64,000 bases of DNA from Comamonas sp. NLF-1-9. GTDB lineage: Bacteria; Pseudomonadota; Gammaproteobacteria; Burkholderiales; Burkholderiaceae_C. The notes under the pieces were generated by a model. The model saw nothing but the letters and a program-made list of their open reading frames with translations, was not told the DNA's origin and ran no database searches. The stretch covers positions 2,232,001 to 2,296,000 of the forward strand of contig NZ_CP078069.1 in NCBI RefSeq assembly GCF_019195435.1, written 5' to 3'. Shown here piece after piece: positions 21,437-33,989 of the stretch; within the stretch, counting starts at the first letter, position 1, and each line of letters begins with the position of its first letter. The position numbers were made by a program, and so were the translations under genes.

Positions 21437-22156
21437 TCAAGAATGGTCTGCCGCGCACAACGGCTGCATGCCGTGGCGGCGCAGGGCCGGCGCGCTGGCG
21501 GCGCTGGCAAGAAAGTCGAGAAACCGGCGCGCCGCCTGGCCGTCGCGGCAGCCGGAGACCAGCGCGCCGGAAAAGACGGTGTCGATCGCCACGGCCGCGG
21601 GCAGCGCGCCGACCACGCTGGCGCCCGGCACCTGCATCAATTCGCTGAACTGCTGAAAGCCGAGGGCGGCCTCGCCGCGCGCAAGCAGCTGCGCCACCGG
21701 CACGCCAGGGCGCGCCTGCACCAGGCGGCGCTCAAGCGCGTCGCCCACGCCCCAGCGCGCAAACAGGCGCAGCACGGCGGTGCCGCTCGGGCCGGTGGAG
21801 TAGCCGATGCTCGGCGCCGCGAGCACCGCCGCCCGCAGCGCGGCCTCGCTGGAGATGTCCGGCAGCGGCGCGCCCGCGGGCACGGCGACGGCGGTGCTGC
21901 TGCGCACCCAGTCGACCTTGCTGCCTGCGAGCGCGTGGCCGCTGGCGAGCAGCCGGTCGATGGCGTCGCTGGCCAGCAGCACCAGGTCGAGCGCCTCGCC
22001 GGCCTGCACGCGGCGCGCGGCGTCCACGCCGCCGACCGACTGCAGCGCCAGCGGCGTGCCGCCCTGCTGCTGCCAGGCCTGCACCCGCTCGGCCAGCACG
22101 GCGCGCGTGGCCATCGAAGAGATGGCGCGCAGGGGGGCAGGGGCGGCGGCGTGCAT
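21437..22156 (-). CDS. ModA-like substrate-binding-domain protein
   Basis: A 239-residue protein of the molybdate/extracellular solute-binding fold (PBP-like), with AISSMATRAVLAERVQAW near the N-terminus and a FSGALVSGCRDG stretch late in the chain. No signal peptide is visible, so it may be cytoplasmic. It is the first gene of the lig operon, 14 bp before ligJ and divergent from a LysR gene. A binding or sensing role is possible; alternatives are an isomerase-like or transport accessory role. Function not known. Confidence 0.75.
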   Translation of the reverse strand: MHAAAPAPLRAISSMATRAVLAERVQAWQQQGGTPLALQSVGGVDAARRVQAGEALDLVLLASDAIDRLLASGHALAGSKVDWVRSSTAVAVPAGAPLPDISSEAALRAAVLAAPSIGYSTGPSGTAVLRLFARWGVGDALERRLVQARPGVPVAQLLARGEAALGFQQFSELMQVPGASVVGALPAAVAIDTVFSGALVSGCRDGQAARRFLDFLASAASAPALRRHGMQPLCAADHS

Positions 22157-22263
22157 GGCAGGGGCAGAAAAATGCTTTGCCAAGGATTGTGGACAGCTAG
22201 ACTCCGGCGAACAAGTCGATATCGGCACTAGCAGTTAGAACAAAACGGCATACCCGGGCTTCC
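22157..22263. promoter_or_regulatory. Divergent promoter region of the lig operon and its LysR regulator
   Basis: A 107-bp gap between the divergent ModA-like and LysR genes. It contains the more AT-rich segment AATGCTTTGCCAAGGATTGT and two CTAG-flanked half sites near 22196 and 22229. A LysR-type operator is expected here from gene arrangement, but no single T-N11-A box stands out. Confidence 0.45.
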
Positions 22264-23175
22264 ATGGACCTGAAACAGCTCGAATACTTCGTGCGCGTGG
22301 CCGAACTGGGCAGCTTCACCCGCGCGGCCCAGGCGCTGGGGGTGGCGCAGCCGGCGCTCAGCCGCCAGGTGCGCGCCCTGGAGCTGGAGCTGCGCGAAAC
22401 CCTGCTTGCGCGCACCGGCCGCGGCGTGCTGCCGACCGACGCCGGGCTGCGCCTGCTGGAGCACGGCCACGCCATCCTGCAGAGCGTGGCGCATGCGCGC
22501 GACGACCTCAAGAGCCGCCGCGGCGAGCCCGTGGGCCGCGTGACCGTGGGCCTGCCGCCCAGCCTGGCCCGGCGACTCACGCCACTGTTGATCGAGCGCT
22601 TTCGCCGCGAGATGCCCAAGGCGCGGCTGGAGATCGTCGAAGCGTTTTCCGTCACCATCGCAGAGTGGCTGGGCAGCGCGCGCATGGACCTGGGCTTGGT
22701 GTATTCGCCCGCCAGCCACCCGCAGATGCAGGCCGAGCCGGTGCTGGAAGAGCGCCTGTGCCTGATCGGCCCGAGCGGCAGCCTGCCGCTTGCGGGCGGC
22801 GTGGCCTTTGCCGAGCTGGCGCGCTACCCGCTGGTCATGCCCCAGCGCAACCAGATCTTTCGCAAGCTGATGGAGGCCCAGGCGACGCTCGCCCACGTCA
22901 AGCTCGACGTGGTCTGGGAGGTTTCCAGTGTGCCCGTCATCCTCGACCTGGTGCGCGCCGGCTACGGCTACGCCGCACTCACCGACAGCGCGCTGCGCGG
23001 CGAGGGCTCGGCCGAGGGCCTCATGGAAGCGCCGCTGCATTCACCCCACGTGGTGAGCACGCTGTGCGTGGTGCAACCCGCCACCAAGGGCGCAACGCCG
23101 CTGCTGCAGCGCACCGCCGAGCTGCTGCGGCGCCTGAGCCTGCGCGTGTGCGCGCTGGAAAGCGGCCACCTGTAG
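22264..23175 (+). CDS. LysR-family regulator, probable activator of the lig/pmd operon
   Basis: A 303-residue LysR-type regulator. The N-terminal winged helix-turn-helix is MDLKQLEYFVRVAELGSF through RAAQALGVAQPALSRQVRALE, then a substrate-binding domain of periplasmic-binding fold (about 90-295). Divergent transcription from the lig operon, across a 107-bp gap, is the classic layout for a pathway-specific LysR activator responding to protocatechuate or an intermediate. The effector is inferred. Confidence 0.88.
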   Translation: MDLKQLEYFVRVAELGSFTRAAQALGVAQPALSRQVRALELELRETLLARTGRGVLPTDAGLRLLEHGHAILQSVAHARDDLKSRRGEPVGRVTVGLPPSLARRLTPLLIERFRREMPKARLEIVEAFSVTIAEWLGSARMDLGLVYSPASHPQMQAEPVLEERLCLIGPSGSLPLAGGVAFAELARYPLVMPQRNQIFRKLMEAQATLAHVKLDVVWEVSSVPVILDLVRAGYGYAALTDSALRGEGSAEGLMEAPLHSPHVVSTLCVVQPATKGATPLLQRTAELLRRLSLRVCALESGHL

Positions 23176-23200
23176 TGCTGGTGCGGCGGCGCGCCGGCGC

Positions 23201-25310
<2,110 letters not shown>

Positions 25311-25336
25311 AGCGGCGGCGCGGCACAATCGCCGCC

Positions 25337-25975
25337 ATGCTGCACTACCACACCATCCCCGTCACGCCGTTCGCGCAGAACTGCTCGCTCGTCTGGTGCG
25401 CGCAGAGCCTGCAGGCGGCCGTCATCGACCCGGGCGGCGACCTGGAACACATCCTGAGCGAGGTGCGCGCGCGCCAGCTCAAGCTGCAAGCCATCTGGCT
25501 CACCCATGCGCACATCGACCATGCGGGCGGCGCCGGCGAGCTCAGCGAGCGCCTCAGCCTGCCCATCATCGGCCCGCACGAGGGCGACCAGTTCTGGATC
25601 GACGCGCTGCCCCAGCAAAGCGCGATGTTCGGCTTTCCGGCGGCGCAGCCCTTCACGCCCACGCGCTGGCTGCACGACCTGGACACGGTCACGATCGGGG
25701 AGGAGACGCTCAGCGTGCGCCACTGCCCCGGCCACACGCCCGGCCACGTGGTGTTTCATGCGCCGCAAATCCAGCGCTGCTTCGTCGGCGACGTGCTGTT
25801 TGCGGGCAGCATAGGGCGCACCGACTTTCCCCAGGGCAACCACGAGCAGCTCATCGCCAGCATCACCGGGCGGCTGTGGCCCATGGGCGACGAGACCGTG
25901 TTCATCCCCGGCCACGGGCCCGAGAGCAGCTTCGGGCGCGAGCGGCGCAGCAACCCTTACGTGGGCGGCACCTGA
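25337..25975 (+). CDS. MBL-fold hydrolase (glyoxalase II-like, YcbL type)
   Basis: A 212-residue metallo-beta-lactamase-fold protein. The metal-binding motif is LTHAHIDHAGG (about 59-69); further metal-binding His occur in CPGHTPGHVVFH, GDVLFAGSIGRTD (bridging Asp) and IPGHGPESSFGRE. Short glyoxalase II-like proteins of this length hydrolyse thioesters such as S-lactoylglutathione, but substrate is not determined here. It is 26 bp after pobA and could be co-transcribed with it. Confidence 0.88.
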   Translation: MLHYHTIPVTPFAQNCSLVWCAQSLQAAVIDPGGDLEHILSEVRARQLKLQAIWLTHAHIDHAGGAGELSERLSLPIIGPHEGDQFWIDALPQQSAMFGFPAAQPFTPTRWLHDLDTVTIGEETLSVRHCPGHTPGHVVFHAPQIQRCFVGDVLFAGSIGRTDFPQGNHEQLIASITGRLWPMGDETVFIPGHGPESSFGRERRSNPYVGGT

Positions 25976-26067
25976 GGCCGTTTTCAACCCGTGCCCCGGG
26001 GCAGCGCCGCGGGGTTGGTGCCTACACCATCATGGGTTGGAACCGCGCAGGCGCCTATACTCGCGCC

Positions 26068-28127
<2,060 letters not shown>

Positions 28128-28204
28128 GCCGCCCCGATGGCCTTGCTCGGGGGCGAGGCACAATGCCCGCCCTTGGGGAACGGCCCCGCCATGATCGATC
28201 CGAC

Positions 28205-29086
28205 ATGAACGACACACCACACTGGCGCTTGAATCCGGCCGAGCTGGCCGAGCTGGCCGCAAGCGACGCCCGCCGCGCGCTGGCCGAGGACGTGGGCGAT
28301 GGTGACCTCACCGCCGCCCTCATCGCGCCGGACCAGACCGCCCGCGCGCGCGTGCTGCTGCGCGAGGACGCGGTGCTCTGCGGCCTGCCCTGGTTCGAGG
28401 CCGTGGTGCGCCAGATGGCGCCGGGCGCGCGCATCACCCGCCTGGCAGGCGAAGGCACGCACTGCCGCGCGGGCAGCTTCGTGATCGAAGTGGCTGGCCA
28501 CGCACGCGCGCTGCTCACGGCCGAGCGCACGGCACTGAACTTCCTGCAACTCTTGAGCGGCGTCGCCACGCGCACCGCCGAGCACGTGGCAGCCGTTGAA
28601 GGCACGGCGGCGCGCATCGTCGATACGCGCAAGACCCTGCCCGGCCTGCGCCTGGCGCAGAAATACGCAGTGGGCGTGGGCGGCGGGCTGAACCACCGCA
28701 TCGGCCTGTTCGACGCCATCCTGATCAAGGAAAACCACATCGCCGCCGCCGGCGGTGTGGTGCAGGCGCTGGCGGCCGCGCGTGCGCAGGGCGCGCAGGC
28801 CAAATTCATCGAGATCGAGGTCGAGACGCTGGCGCAACTGGACGAGGCGCTGGCGCACGGCGCGCGCATGGTGTTGCTGGACAACATGGACCTGCCCACG
28901 CTGCACGAGGCGGTGCGGCGCAACCGGGCGCTGGGCACGCGCGCGGCGGTGCTGGAAATCTCCGGCGGCGTGCAGCTCGATGGCCTGCGCGCGCTGGCCG
29001 AGACCGGGGTCGATCGCATCTCGATCGGCGCGCTGACCAAGGACGTGAAGGCGACCGATTTCTCCTGGCGCCTGGTCAAGGATTGA
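28205..29086 (+). CDS. nadC: Nicotinate-nucleotide diphosphorylase (carboxylating)
   Basis: A 293-residue quinolinate phosphoribosyltransferase that converts quinolinate and PRPP to nicotinate mononucleotide in NAD synthesis. It has [14 protein letters not shown] near the N-terminus, [20 protein letters not shown] (active-site Arg and Lys), [18 protein letters not shown] and the C-terminal [12 protein letters not shown]. Followed 4 bp later by nadA. Confidence 0.96.
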   Translation: MNDTPHWRLNPAELAELAASDARRALAEDVGDGDLTAALIAPDQTARARVLLREDAVLCGLPWFEAVVRQMAPGARITRLAGEGTHCRAGSFVIEVAGHARALLTAERTALNFLQLLSGVATRTAEHVAAVEGTAARIVDTRKTLPGLRLAQKYAVGVGGGLNHRIGLFDAILIKENHIAAAGGVVQALAAARAQGAQAKFIEIEVETLAQLDEALAHGARMVLLDNMDLPTLHEAVRRNRALGTRAAVLEISGGVQLDGLRALAETGVDRISIGALTKDVKATDFSWRLVKD

Positions 29087-29090
29087 TGTC

Positions 29091-30230
29091 ATGAGCGAAC
29101 ACCTGATAGACGTGGAATACGAGCAGCCCGTGGCGCTGGACGTGCAGCGGGCGAAAGAGGCGCTGGCCGCTTGCGACACGCGCCGCGCCTGGGCGCGCGT
29201 GCCGCCCGAGCTCACGCCCCAAGAGCGCCATGCAACCAAGGAGCGCATCCGCCGCCTGCTGCGCGAGAAGAACGCGGTCATGGTCTCGCACTACTACGTG
29301 CACCCGGACCTGCAGGAACTGGCCGAGGAAACCGGCGGCATCGTCAGCGATTCGCTGGAGATGGCGCGCTTCGGGCGCGACCACGCGGCGCAGACGCTCG
29401 TCGTCTCGGGCGTGCGCTTCATGGGCGAGACGGCCAAGATTCTCTCGCCGGGCAAGCGCATCCTGATGCCCGACCTGGACGCCACCTGCTCGCTCGATCT
29501 GGGCTGCCCGATCGACGCGTTCTCCGCCTTCTGCGACGCCCACCCCGAGCGCACCGTGGTCGTCTACGCCAACACCAGCGCGGCCGTGAAGGCGCGCTCG
29601 GACTGGCTGGTCACGTCGAGCTGCGCGCTCGACATCGTGCGTGCGCTCTCGGCCGCCGGACAGAAAATCCTCTGGGCGCCCGACCGGCACCTGGGCGAAT
29701 ACATCCGCCGCGAAACCGGCGCCGACATGGTGATGTGGAACGGCGCCTGCATCGTGCACGACGAGTTCAAGGCCGTCGAGTTGCAGTTGATGAAAGAGCA
29801 GCACCCACAGGCCAAGGTGCTGGTACACCCCGAGTCGCCCCCTGCCGTGATCGCACTGGCCGATGCCGTGGGCTCGACCTCGGCCATCCTGGCGGCCGCC
29901 GCGCGCATGGACGCACCCGAATTCATCGTCGCCACCGACATCGGCCTGATGCACCAGTTGCGCGCACGCAACCCGGGCAAGGTCTTCATCGAGGCGCCGA
30001 CGGCGGGCAACGGCGCCACCTGCAAGAGCTGCGCACACTGCCCGTGGATGGCGATGAACAGCCTGGCGGGCGTGGCGCGGGCGCTGGAGACGGGCAGCGG
30101 CGAAGTTCACGTCGACCCCACGCTGGGCCTGCGCGCGCGCGTGCCGATCGATCGCATGCTGGCCTTCACCGCCGGGCTCAAGCAGGGACATGCGCCCGGC
30201 GCGCTCGTCGCCGGGATCGGTGCAGCCTGA
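29091..30230 (+). CDS. nadA: Quinolinate synthase NadA
   Basis: A 379-residue [4Fe-4S] enzyme that condenses iminoaspartate with dihydroxyacetone phosphate to quinolinate. Cluster Cys candidates: Cys133 or Cys139 in [13 protein letters not shown] and Cys311/314/317 in [14 protein letters not shown]. The motif [16 protein letters not shown] is the first triplicated-domain motif. Its partners nadC (upstream) and nadB (opposite strand, 32.1-33.7 kb) complete the aspartate-to-NaMN pathway here. Confidence 0.96.
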   Translation: MSEHLIDVEYEQPVALDVQRAKEALAACDTRRAWARVPPELTPQERHATKERIRRLLREKNAVMVSHYYVHPDLQELAEETGGIVSDSLEMARFGRDHAAQTLVVSGVRFMGETAKILSPGKRILMPDLDATCSLDLGCPIDAFSAFCDAHPERTVVVYANTSAAVKARSDWLVTSSCALDIVRALSAAGQKILWAPDRHLGEYIRRETGADMVMWNGACIVHDEFKAVELQLMKEQHPQAKVLVHPESPPAVIALADAVGSTSAILAAAARMDAPEFIVATDIGLMHQLRARNPGKVFIEAPTAGNGATCKSCAHCPWMAMNSLAGVARALETGSGEVHVDPTLGLRARVPIDRMLAFTAGLKQGHAPGALVAGIGAA

Positions 30231-30243
30231 TGTTTTCATTCCG

Positions 30244-30297
30244 AAATTGATAGCTGTTTGCGCTTGATGGACAAGGGCCAGAGGCCGATTTGAATCA
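30244..30297 (+). repeat. Dispersed repeat family A, copy 3
   Basis: Contains AAATTGATAGCTGTTTGCGC, then TTGATGGACAA as small hairpin arms, then AGAGGCCGATTTGAATC. It fills the gap between nadA and the pabB-pabC fusion gene. The TTG start of that gene (30290-30292) lies within this copy, and AGAGG (30280-30284) at 5-nt spacing would act as its ribosome-binding site. Confidence 0.8.
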
Positions 30298-32101
30298 AAC
30301 TTTTCCATTTGCACGCATCGACTTCGCCCAGCCGCTTGAGCCCGATGCGCCGCGCCTGCGTGCCGCGTTCGGCGCGCCGCGCGAGGTGCTCGTGGCGCAG
30401 GCCCCAGGCGAGGTGCGCGAGCTGCTGCGCGCGGTGGACGCCGCCGCGCGCCAGGGCCGCTGGTGCGTGGGTTACCTGCGCTACGAAGCCGCTGCGGCGT
30501 TCGATGCGGCGCTCACGACGCACGAGGCCGACGGGCCGCTCGCCTGGTTCGCCGTGCACGATGGGCCGCGGGCATGGCCCGAGGCGGCCGCGCCCGACGA
30601 GGCAGCGGCGCCCCACCGGATTCAATGGACGGAGGAGAGCGGGCGCGCGACGTTCGACGCCGCCATCGCCCGCATCCACGCGGCCATCGCGGCCGGCGAG
30701 CTTTATCAGGTCAACCACACCGCGCCGCTTGGCGGACACTTGCAGGGCAGCCCCGCCGCGCTCTTCGCCGCGCTGCAGCGCGCGCAGCCCGGCGGCTACG
30801 GCGCGCACATCGACGCGGGCGATGTGCAAATCCTCTCGGTCTCGCCCGAGCTGTTCTTCGACTGGCGCGATGGCCCCGAAGGCGGCGAAATCCTCGCGCG
30901 CCCGATGAAGGGCACGGCGGCGCGCGGCCGCACGCCCGAGGAGGACGCGGCGCAGGCCGCGCACCTGCGCACCTCGCCCAAGGAGCGCGCCGAGAACGTG
31001 ATGATCGTCGACCTGCTGCGCAACGACCTCTCGCGCATCGCCACGGCGCACGGCGTGCGCGTGCCCGCGCTGTTCGCCACCGAGGCGCTGCCCACGGTCT
31101 GGCAGATGAGCTCGGACGTGCGCGCGCGCACGCGAGCGGGGCTTGATCTGGCGCAGGTCTTCGCGGCGCTGTTTCCGTGCGGCTCGGTCACCGGCGCGCC
31201 CAAGGTGAGCGCGATGCGCATGATCCGCGCGCTCGAACCCGGGCCGCGCGGCGTCTATTGCGGCGCCGTCGGCGTGGTGCGGCCGCACGGCGCGCCGGAC
31301 GCGAGCGGGCGCCACCACGTCGCGGCCACCTTCAACGTGCCGATCCGCACCGTAGTGTTGCACCAGCCATCGGCCAGCGGCTGGGCGCTGCGCTGCGGCA
31401 TCGGCAGCGGCATCACGGCAGACGCCACCGCCGAAGCCGAATGGCAGGAATGGCGCCACAAGCGCGCCTTCCTCGTGCGGGCCAGCACGCCCTTCGAGCT
31501 GCTGCAAACGCTGGCGCTGCGCGCCGGCCAGTGGGGCCACGCGCCGCAGCACCTGCAGCGCATGGCCGAGGCGGCGGCGCACTTCGGCTTTGCCTGGCAC
31601 GAGGATGAGGTCTGGCGCGCGCTCGATGCCACCGCGCAGGCACACCCGCAAGGCGACTGGCGCGTGCGCCTGCTGCTCGATGCAGCGGGCCAGCCACGCA
31701 CGCAGGCCGCCCCGCTCGCGCCCACGGCCGAGCCGGTGCGCCTGGCGCTGGCCGATCGCCCCTTCCTTGCCGCGCAGGGCGAATTCACGCGCCACAAAAC
31801 CACGCGGCGCGAGCCCTACGCGGCCTTTGCACCCACGGCGCCGGGCGTGTTCGACACCGTGCTGTTCAACGACGCGGGCGAGATCACCGAGGGCACCTTC
31901 GGCAACGTCGCCGCGCTCATCGATGGCCGCTGGATCACCCCGCCGCTCACCTGCGGCCTGCTGCCCGGCGTGGGCCGCGCGCTGGCGATTGAGCAGGGGC
32001 GCGTCGTTGAGGCCGTGCTGCGCGTGCAAGACGTGCCGCGCGTGCAGGCCTGGGCTTTCGTCAACAGCCTGCGCGGCTGGCTCGCGGCCACCCTGGACTG
32101 A
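30290..32101 (+). CDS. pabB: Aminodeoxychorismate synthase component I fused to aminodeoxychorismate lyase (PabB-PabC)
   Basis: A 603-residue fusion for p-aminobenzoate (folate) synthesis. Residues about 1-355 are a chorismate-utilising PabB domain: ARPMKGTAARGRTPEEDA (about 203), MIVDLLRNDLSRIA, PCGSVTGAPKVSAM and CGIGSGITADATAEAEW. Residues about 370-603 are a PLP-dependent class IV lyase (PabC): HKTTRREPY with the PLP Lys, FNDAGEITEGTFGNVAA and CGLLPGVGR. Such fusions are known in proteobacteria. No ATG or GTG is close, and the TTG start falls inside a dispersed repeat, so the exact N-terminus is less certain than the rest. Confidence 0.92.
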   Translation: MNQTFPFARIDFAQPLEPDAPRLRAAFGAPREVLVAQAPGEVRELLRAVDAAARQGRWCVGYLRYEAAAAFDAALTTHEADGPLAWFAVHDGPRAWPEAAAPDEAAAPHRIQWTEESGRATFDAAIARIHAAIAAGELYQVNHTAPLGGHLQGSPAALFAALQRAQPGGYGAHIDAGDVQILSVSPELFFDWRDGPEGGEILARPMKGTAARGRTPEEDAAQAAHLRTSPKERAENVMIVDLLRNDLSRIATAHGVRVPALFATEALPTVWQMSSDVRARTRAGLDLAQVFAALFPCGSVTGAPKVSAMRMIRALEPGPRGVYCGAVGVVRPHGAPDASGRHHVAATFNVPIRTVVLHQPSASGWALRCGIGSGITADATAEAEWQEWRHKRAFLVRASTPFELLQTLALRAGQWGHAPQHLQRMAEAAAHFGFAWHEDEVWRALDATAQAHPQGDWRVRLLLDAAGQPRTQAAPLAPTAEPVRLALADRPFLAAQGEFTRHKTTRREPYAAFAPTAPGVFDTVLFNDAGEITEGTFGNVAALIDGRWITPPLTCGLLPGVGRALAIEQGRVVEAVLRVQDVPRVQAWAFVNSLRGWLAATLD

Positions 32102-32106
32102 ACCGA

Positions 32107-33693
32107 TCAGGCCCCGCCCGGCACCAGGATGGTGGGCGCGGCCGGCGCGGCCAGTTCGGGCCAGTCGCGGCTGAAATGCAGGCCGCGGCTTTCGTGGCGC
32201 GCCTGCGCCGAGCGCACGATGAGCTCGGCCACTTGCACCAGGTTGCGCAGCTCCAGCAGGTCGCGCGTGACGTGGAACTGGCCGTAGAACTCGTGAATCT
32301 CGCTCTTGAGCAGCGCAATGCGGTGCATCGCGCGTTCCAGCCGCTTGTTGGTGCGCACGATGCCGACGTAGTCCCACATGAAGCGGCGCAGCTCGTCCCA
32401 GTTGTGCGAGATGACCACGGCCTCGTCGGCGTCCTGCACGCGACTGTCGTCCCAGGCGGGCAATACCAGGCGCTCGCCAGCGGGCGCGGCCGCGATGCTT
32501 TGCGCCGCCGCCTGCGCGAACACCATGCATTCGAGCAGCGAGTTGCTCGCCAGCCGGTTGGCGCCGTGCAGCCCGGTGCAGGCCGCCTCGCCGATGGCGT
32601 ACAGGCCCCGCAGATCGGTGCGCCCGTGCAGATCGGTGAGGACGCCGCCGCAGGTGTAGTGCGCGGCCGGCACCACGGGAATGGGCTCGCGCGTGATGTC
32701 GATGCCAAGCCCCGCGCAGTGCGCGAGGATGTTGGGAAAGTGCTCGTGCAAAAACTCCGGGCTGCGCTGCGAGATGTCCAGGTACACGCAATCGAGGCCG
32801 TGCTTCTTCATCTCGAAGTCGATGGCGCGCGCCACCACGTCGCGCGGCGCGAGTTCCGCGCGCTCATCGTGGCGCGGCATGAAGCGTTCGCCGCCGAGCG
32901 CGGCGGGCAGCACCAGGCGCCCGCCCTCGCCGCGCACCGCTTCGCTGATCAAAAAGGACTTGGCATGCGGGTGGTACAGGCAGGTCGGGTGAAACTGGAT
33001 GAACTCCATGTTGGCCACGCGGCAGCCCGCACGCCAGGCGGCAGCGATGCCATCGCCCGTCGAGGTATCGGGGTTGGTGGTGTAGAGGTAGACCTTGCCC
33101 GCGCCGCCGGTGGCCAGAATCGTATGCGGCGCGCGGAAGGTGCGCACCGTGTCGCTGGCTTGATCGAGCGCGTACAACCCGAGGCAGGCCTGACCGAGGT
33201 GCCCCAGCTTGCGCGCGGTGATCAGATCGACCAGCGTGTGCTGCTCGAACACCGTGATGCCGGGTGTGGCGTGCACCGCGTCGATGAGCGTGCGCTGCAC
33301 CGCCGCGCCGGTGGCGTCCTGCGCATGCACGATGCGCCGCTCGCTGTGCCCGCCCTCGCGCGTCAGGTGCAACTGCCCCTCTTCCAGGGAAAACGCCACG
33401 CCCAGCGCGCGCAGCCAGGCGATGCACTCGGGCGCCTGCTCGACCACCAGCCGCGTGGCGTCGGGCGCGCACAGACCGGCGCCGGCGATGAAGGTGTCGT
33501 GCACGTGCGCCTCGAAGCTGTCGCCCTCGCCCAGCACGGCGGCGATGCCGCCCTGCGCCCACTGGCTCGATCCATCCTCGATTGCACGTTTGGTGAGCAG
33601 CGCCACGCGGTGCGTCGGCGCCAGGCGCAGCGCTGCGCTCAGGCCCGCCAGGCCGCTGCCCACGATCACTACATCAAAGTCGAGTTCCTGCAC
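32107..33693 (-). CDS. nadB: L-Aspartate oxidase NadB
   Basis: A 528-residue flavoprotein that oxidises L-aspartate to iminoaspartate for NadA. It has VVIVGSGLAGLSAALRL (FAD fold), SSQWAQGGIAA, HPTCLYHP, the covalent-type motif region HYTCGGV, and GLHGANRLASNSLLECMVF. The start is GTG at 33693, giving the usual family length; no nearby ATG is in frame with the conserved N-terminus and the Shine-Dalgarno is weak. It ends 5 bp from the convergent pabB-pabC stop. Confidence 0.94.
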   Translation of the reverse strand: MQELDFDVVIVGSGLAGLSAALRLAPTHRVALLTKRAIEDGSSQWAQGGIAAVLGEGDSFEAHVHDTFIAGAGLCAPDATRLVVEQAPECIAWLRALGVAFSLEEGQLHLTREGGHSERRIVHAQDATGAAVQRTLIDAVHATPGITVFEQHTLVDLITARKLGHLGQACLGLYALDQASDTVRTFRAPHTILATGGAGKVYLYTTNPDTSTGDGIAAAWRAGCRVANMEFIQFHPTCLYHPHAKSFLISEAVRGEGGRLVLPAALGGERFMPRHDERAELAPRDVVARAIDFEMKKHGLDCVYLDISQRSPEFLHEHFPNILAHCAGLGIDITREPIPVVPAAHYTCGGVLTDLHGRTDLRGLYAIGEAACTGLHGANRLASNSLLECMVFAQAAAQSIAAAPAGERLVLPAWDDSRVQDADEAVVISHNWDELRRFMWDYVGIVRTNKRLERAMHRIALLKSEIHEFYGQFHVTRDLLELRNLVQVAELIVRSAQARHESRGLHFSRDWPELAAPAAPTILVPGGA

Positions 33694-33989
33694 GAGATAT
33701 TGGCCCCGGATTGCGTTGTCGAAAACACCCCCGATGCGTGACACGCCGCGCGGGCCGCGCGACTTTACGCCCGGCACGCCGCAGCCCGGCGCATATCCAT
33801 ATGCCCGAGTCCGGGTCGCCCCCGATGGCACGGGACACCGGGGCGTACACTCGCGCCACTTGTCACGCCCCGCCATGCTGACCCACCAGTCACTGACCCG
33901 TCGGCGCCGCTTCATCACGCGGCTGCGCCACTGCGGCCCGCCCAAGGGATGCCCTCATCGCCATCCCCCGCTTGCCTGGAGCCGTACCC

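Noticed and set aside
30236..32791. Long minus-strand open frame opposite pabB-pabC and into nadB
   Set aside because: No recognisable domain, and both real genes in the area match conserved families over full length.
33694..33989. Possible small gene between nadB and sulP
   Set aside because: Short frames exist but none has a ribosome-binding site with plausible composition. The stretch is read as the divergent promoter region; a TACACT -10-like box near 33845 is the only signal.
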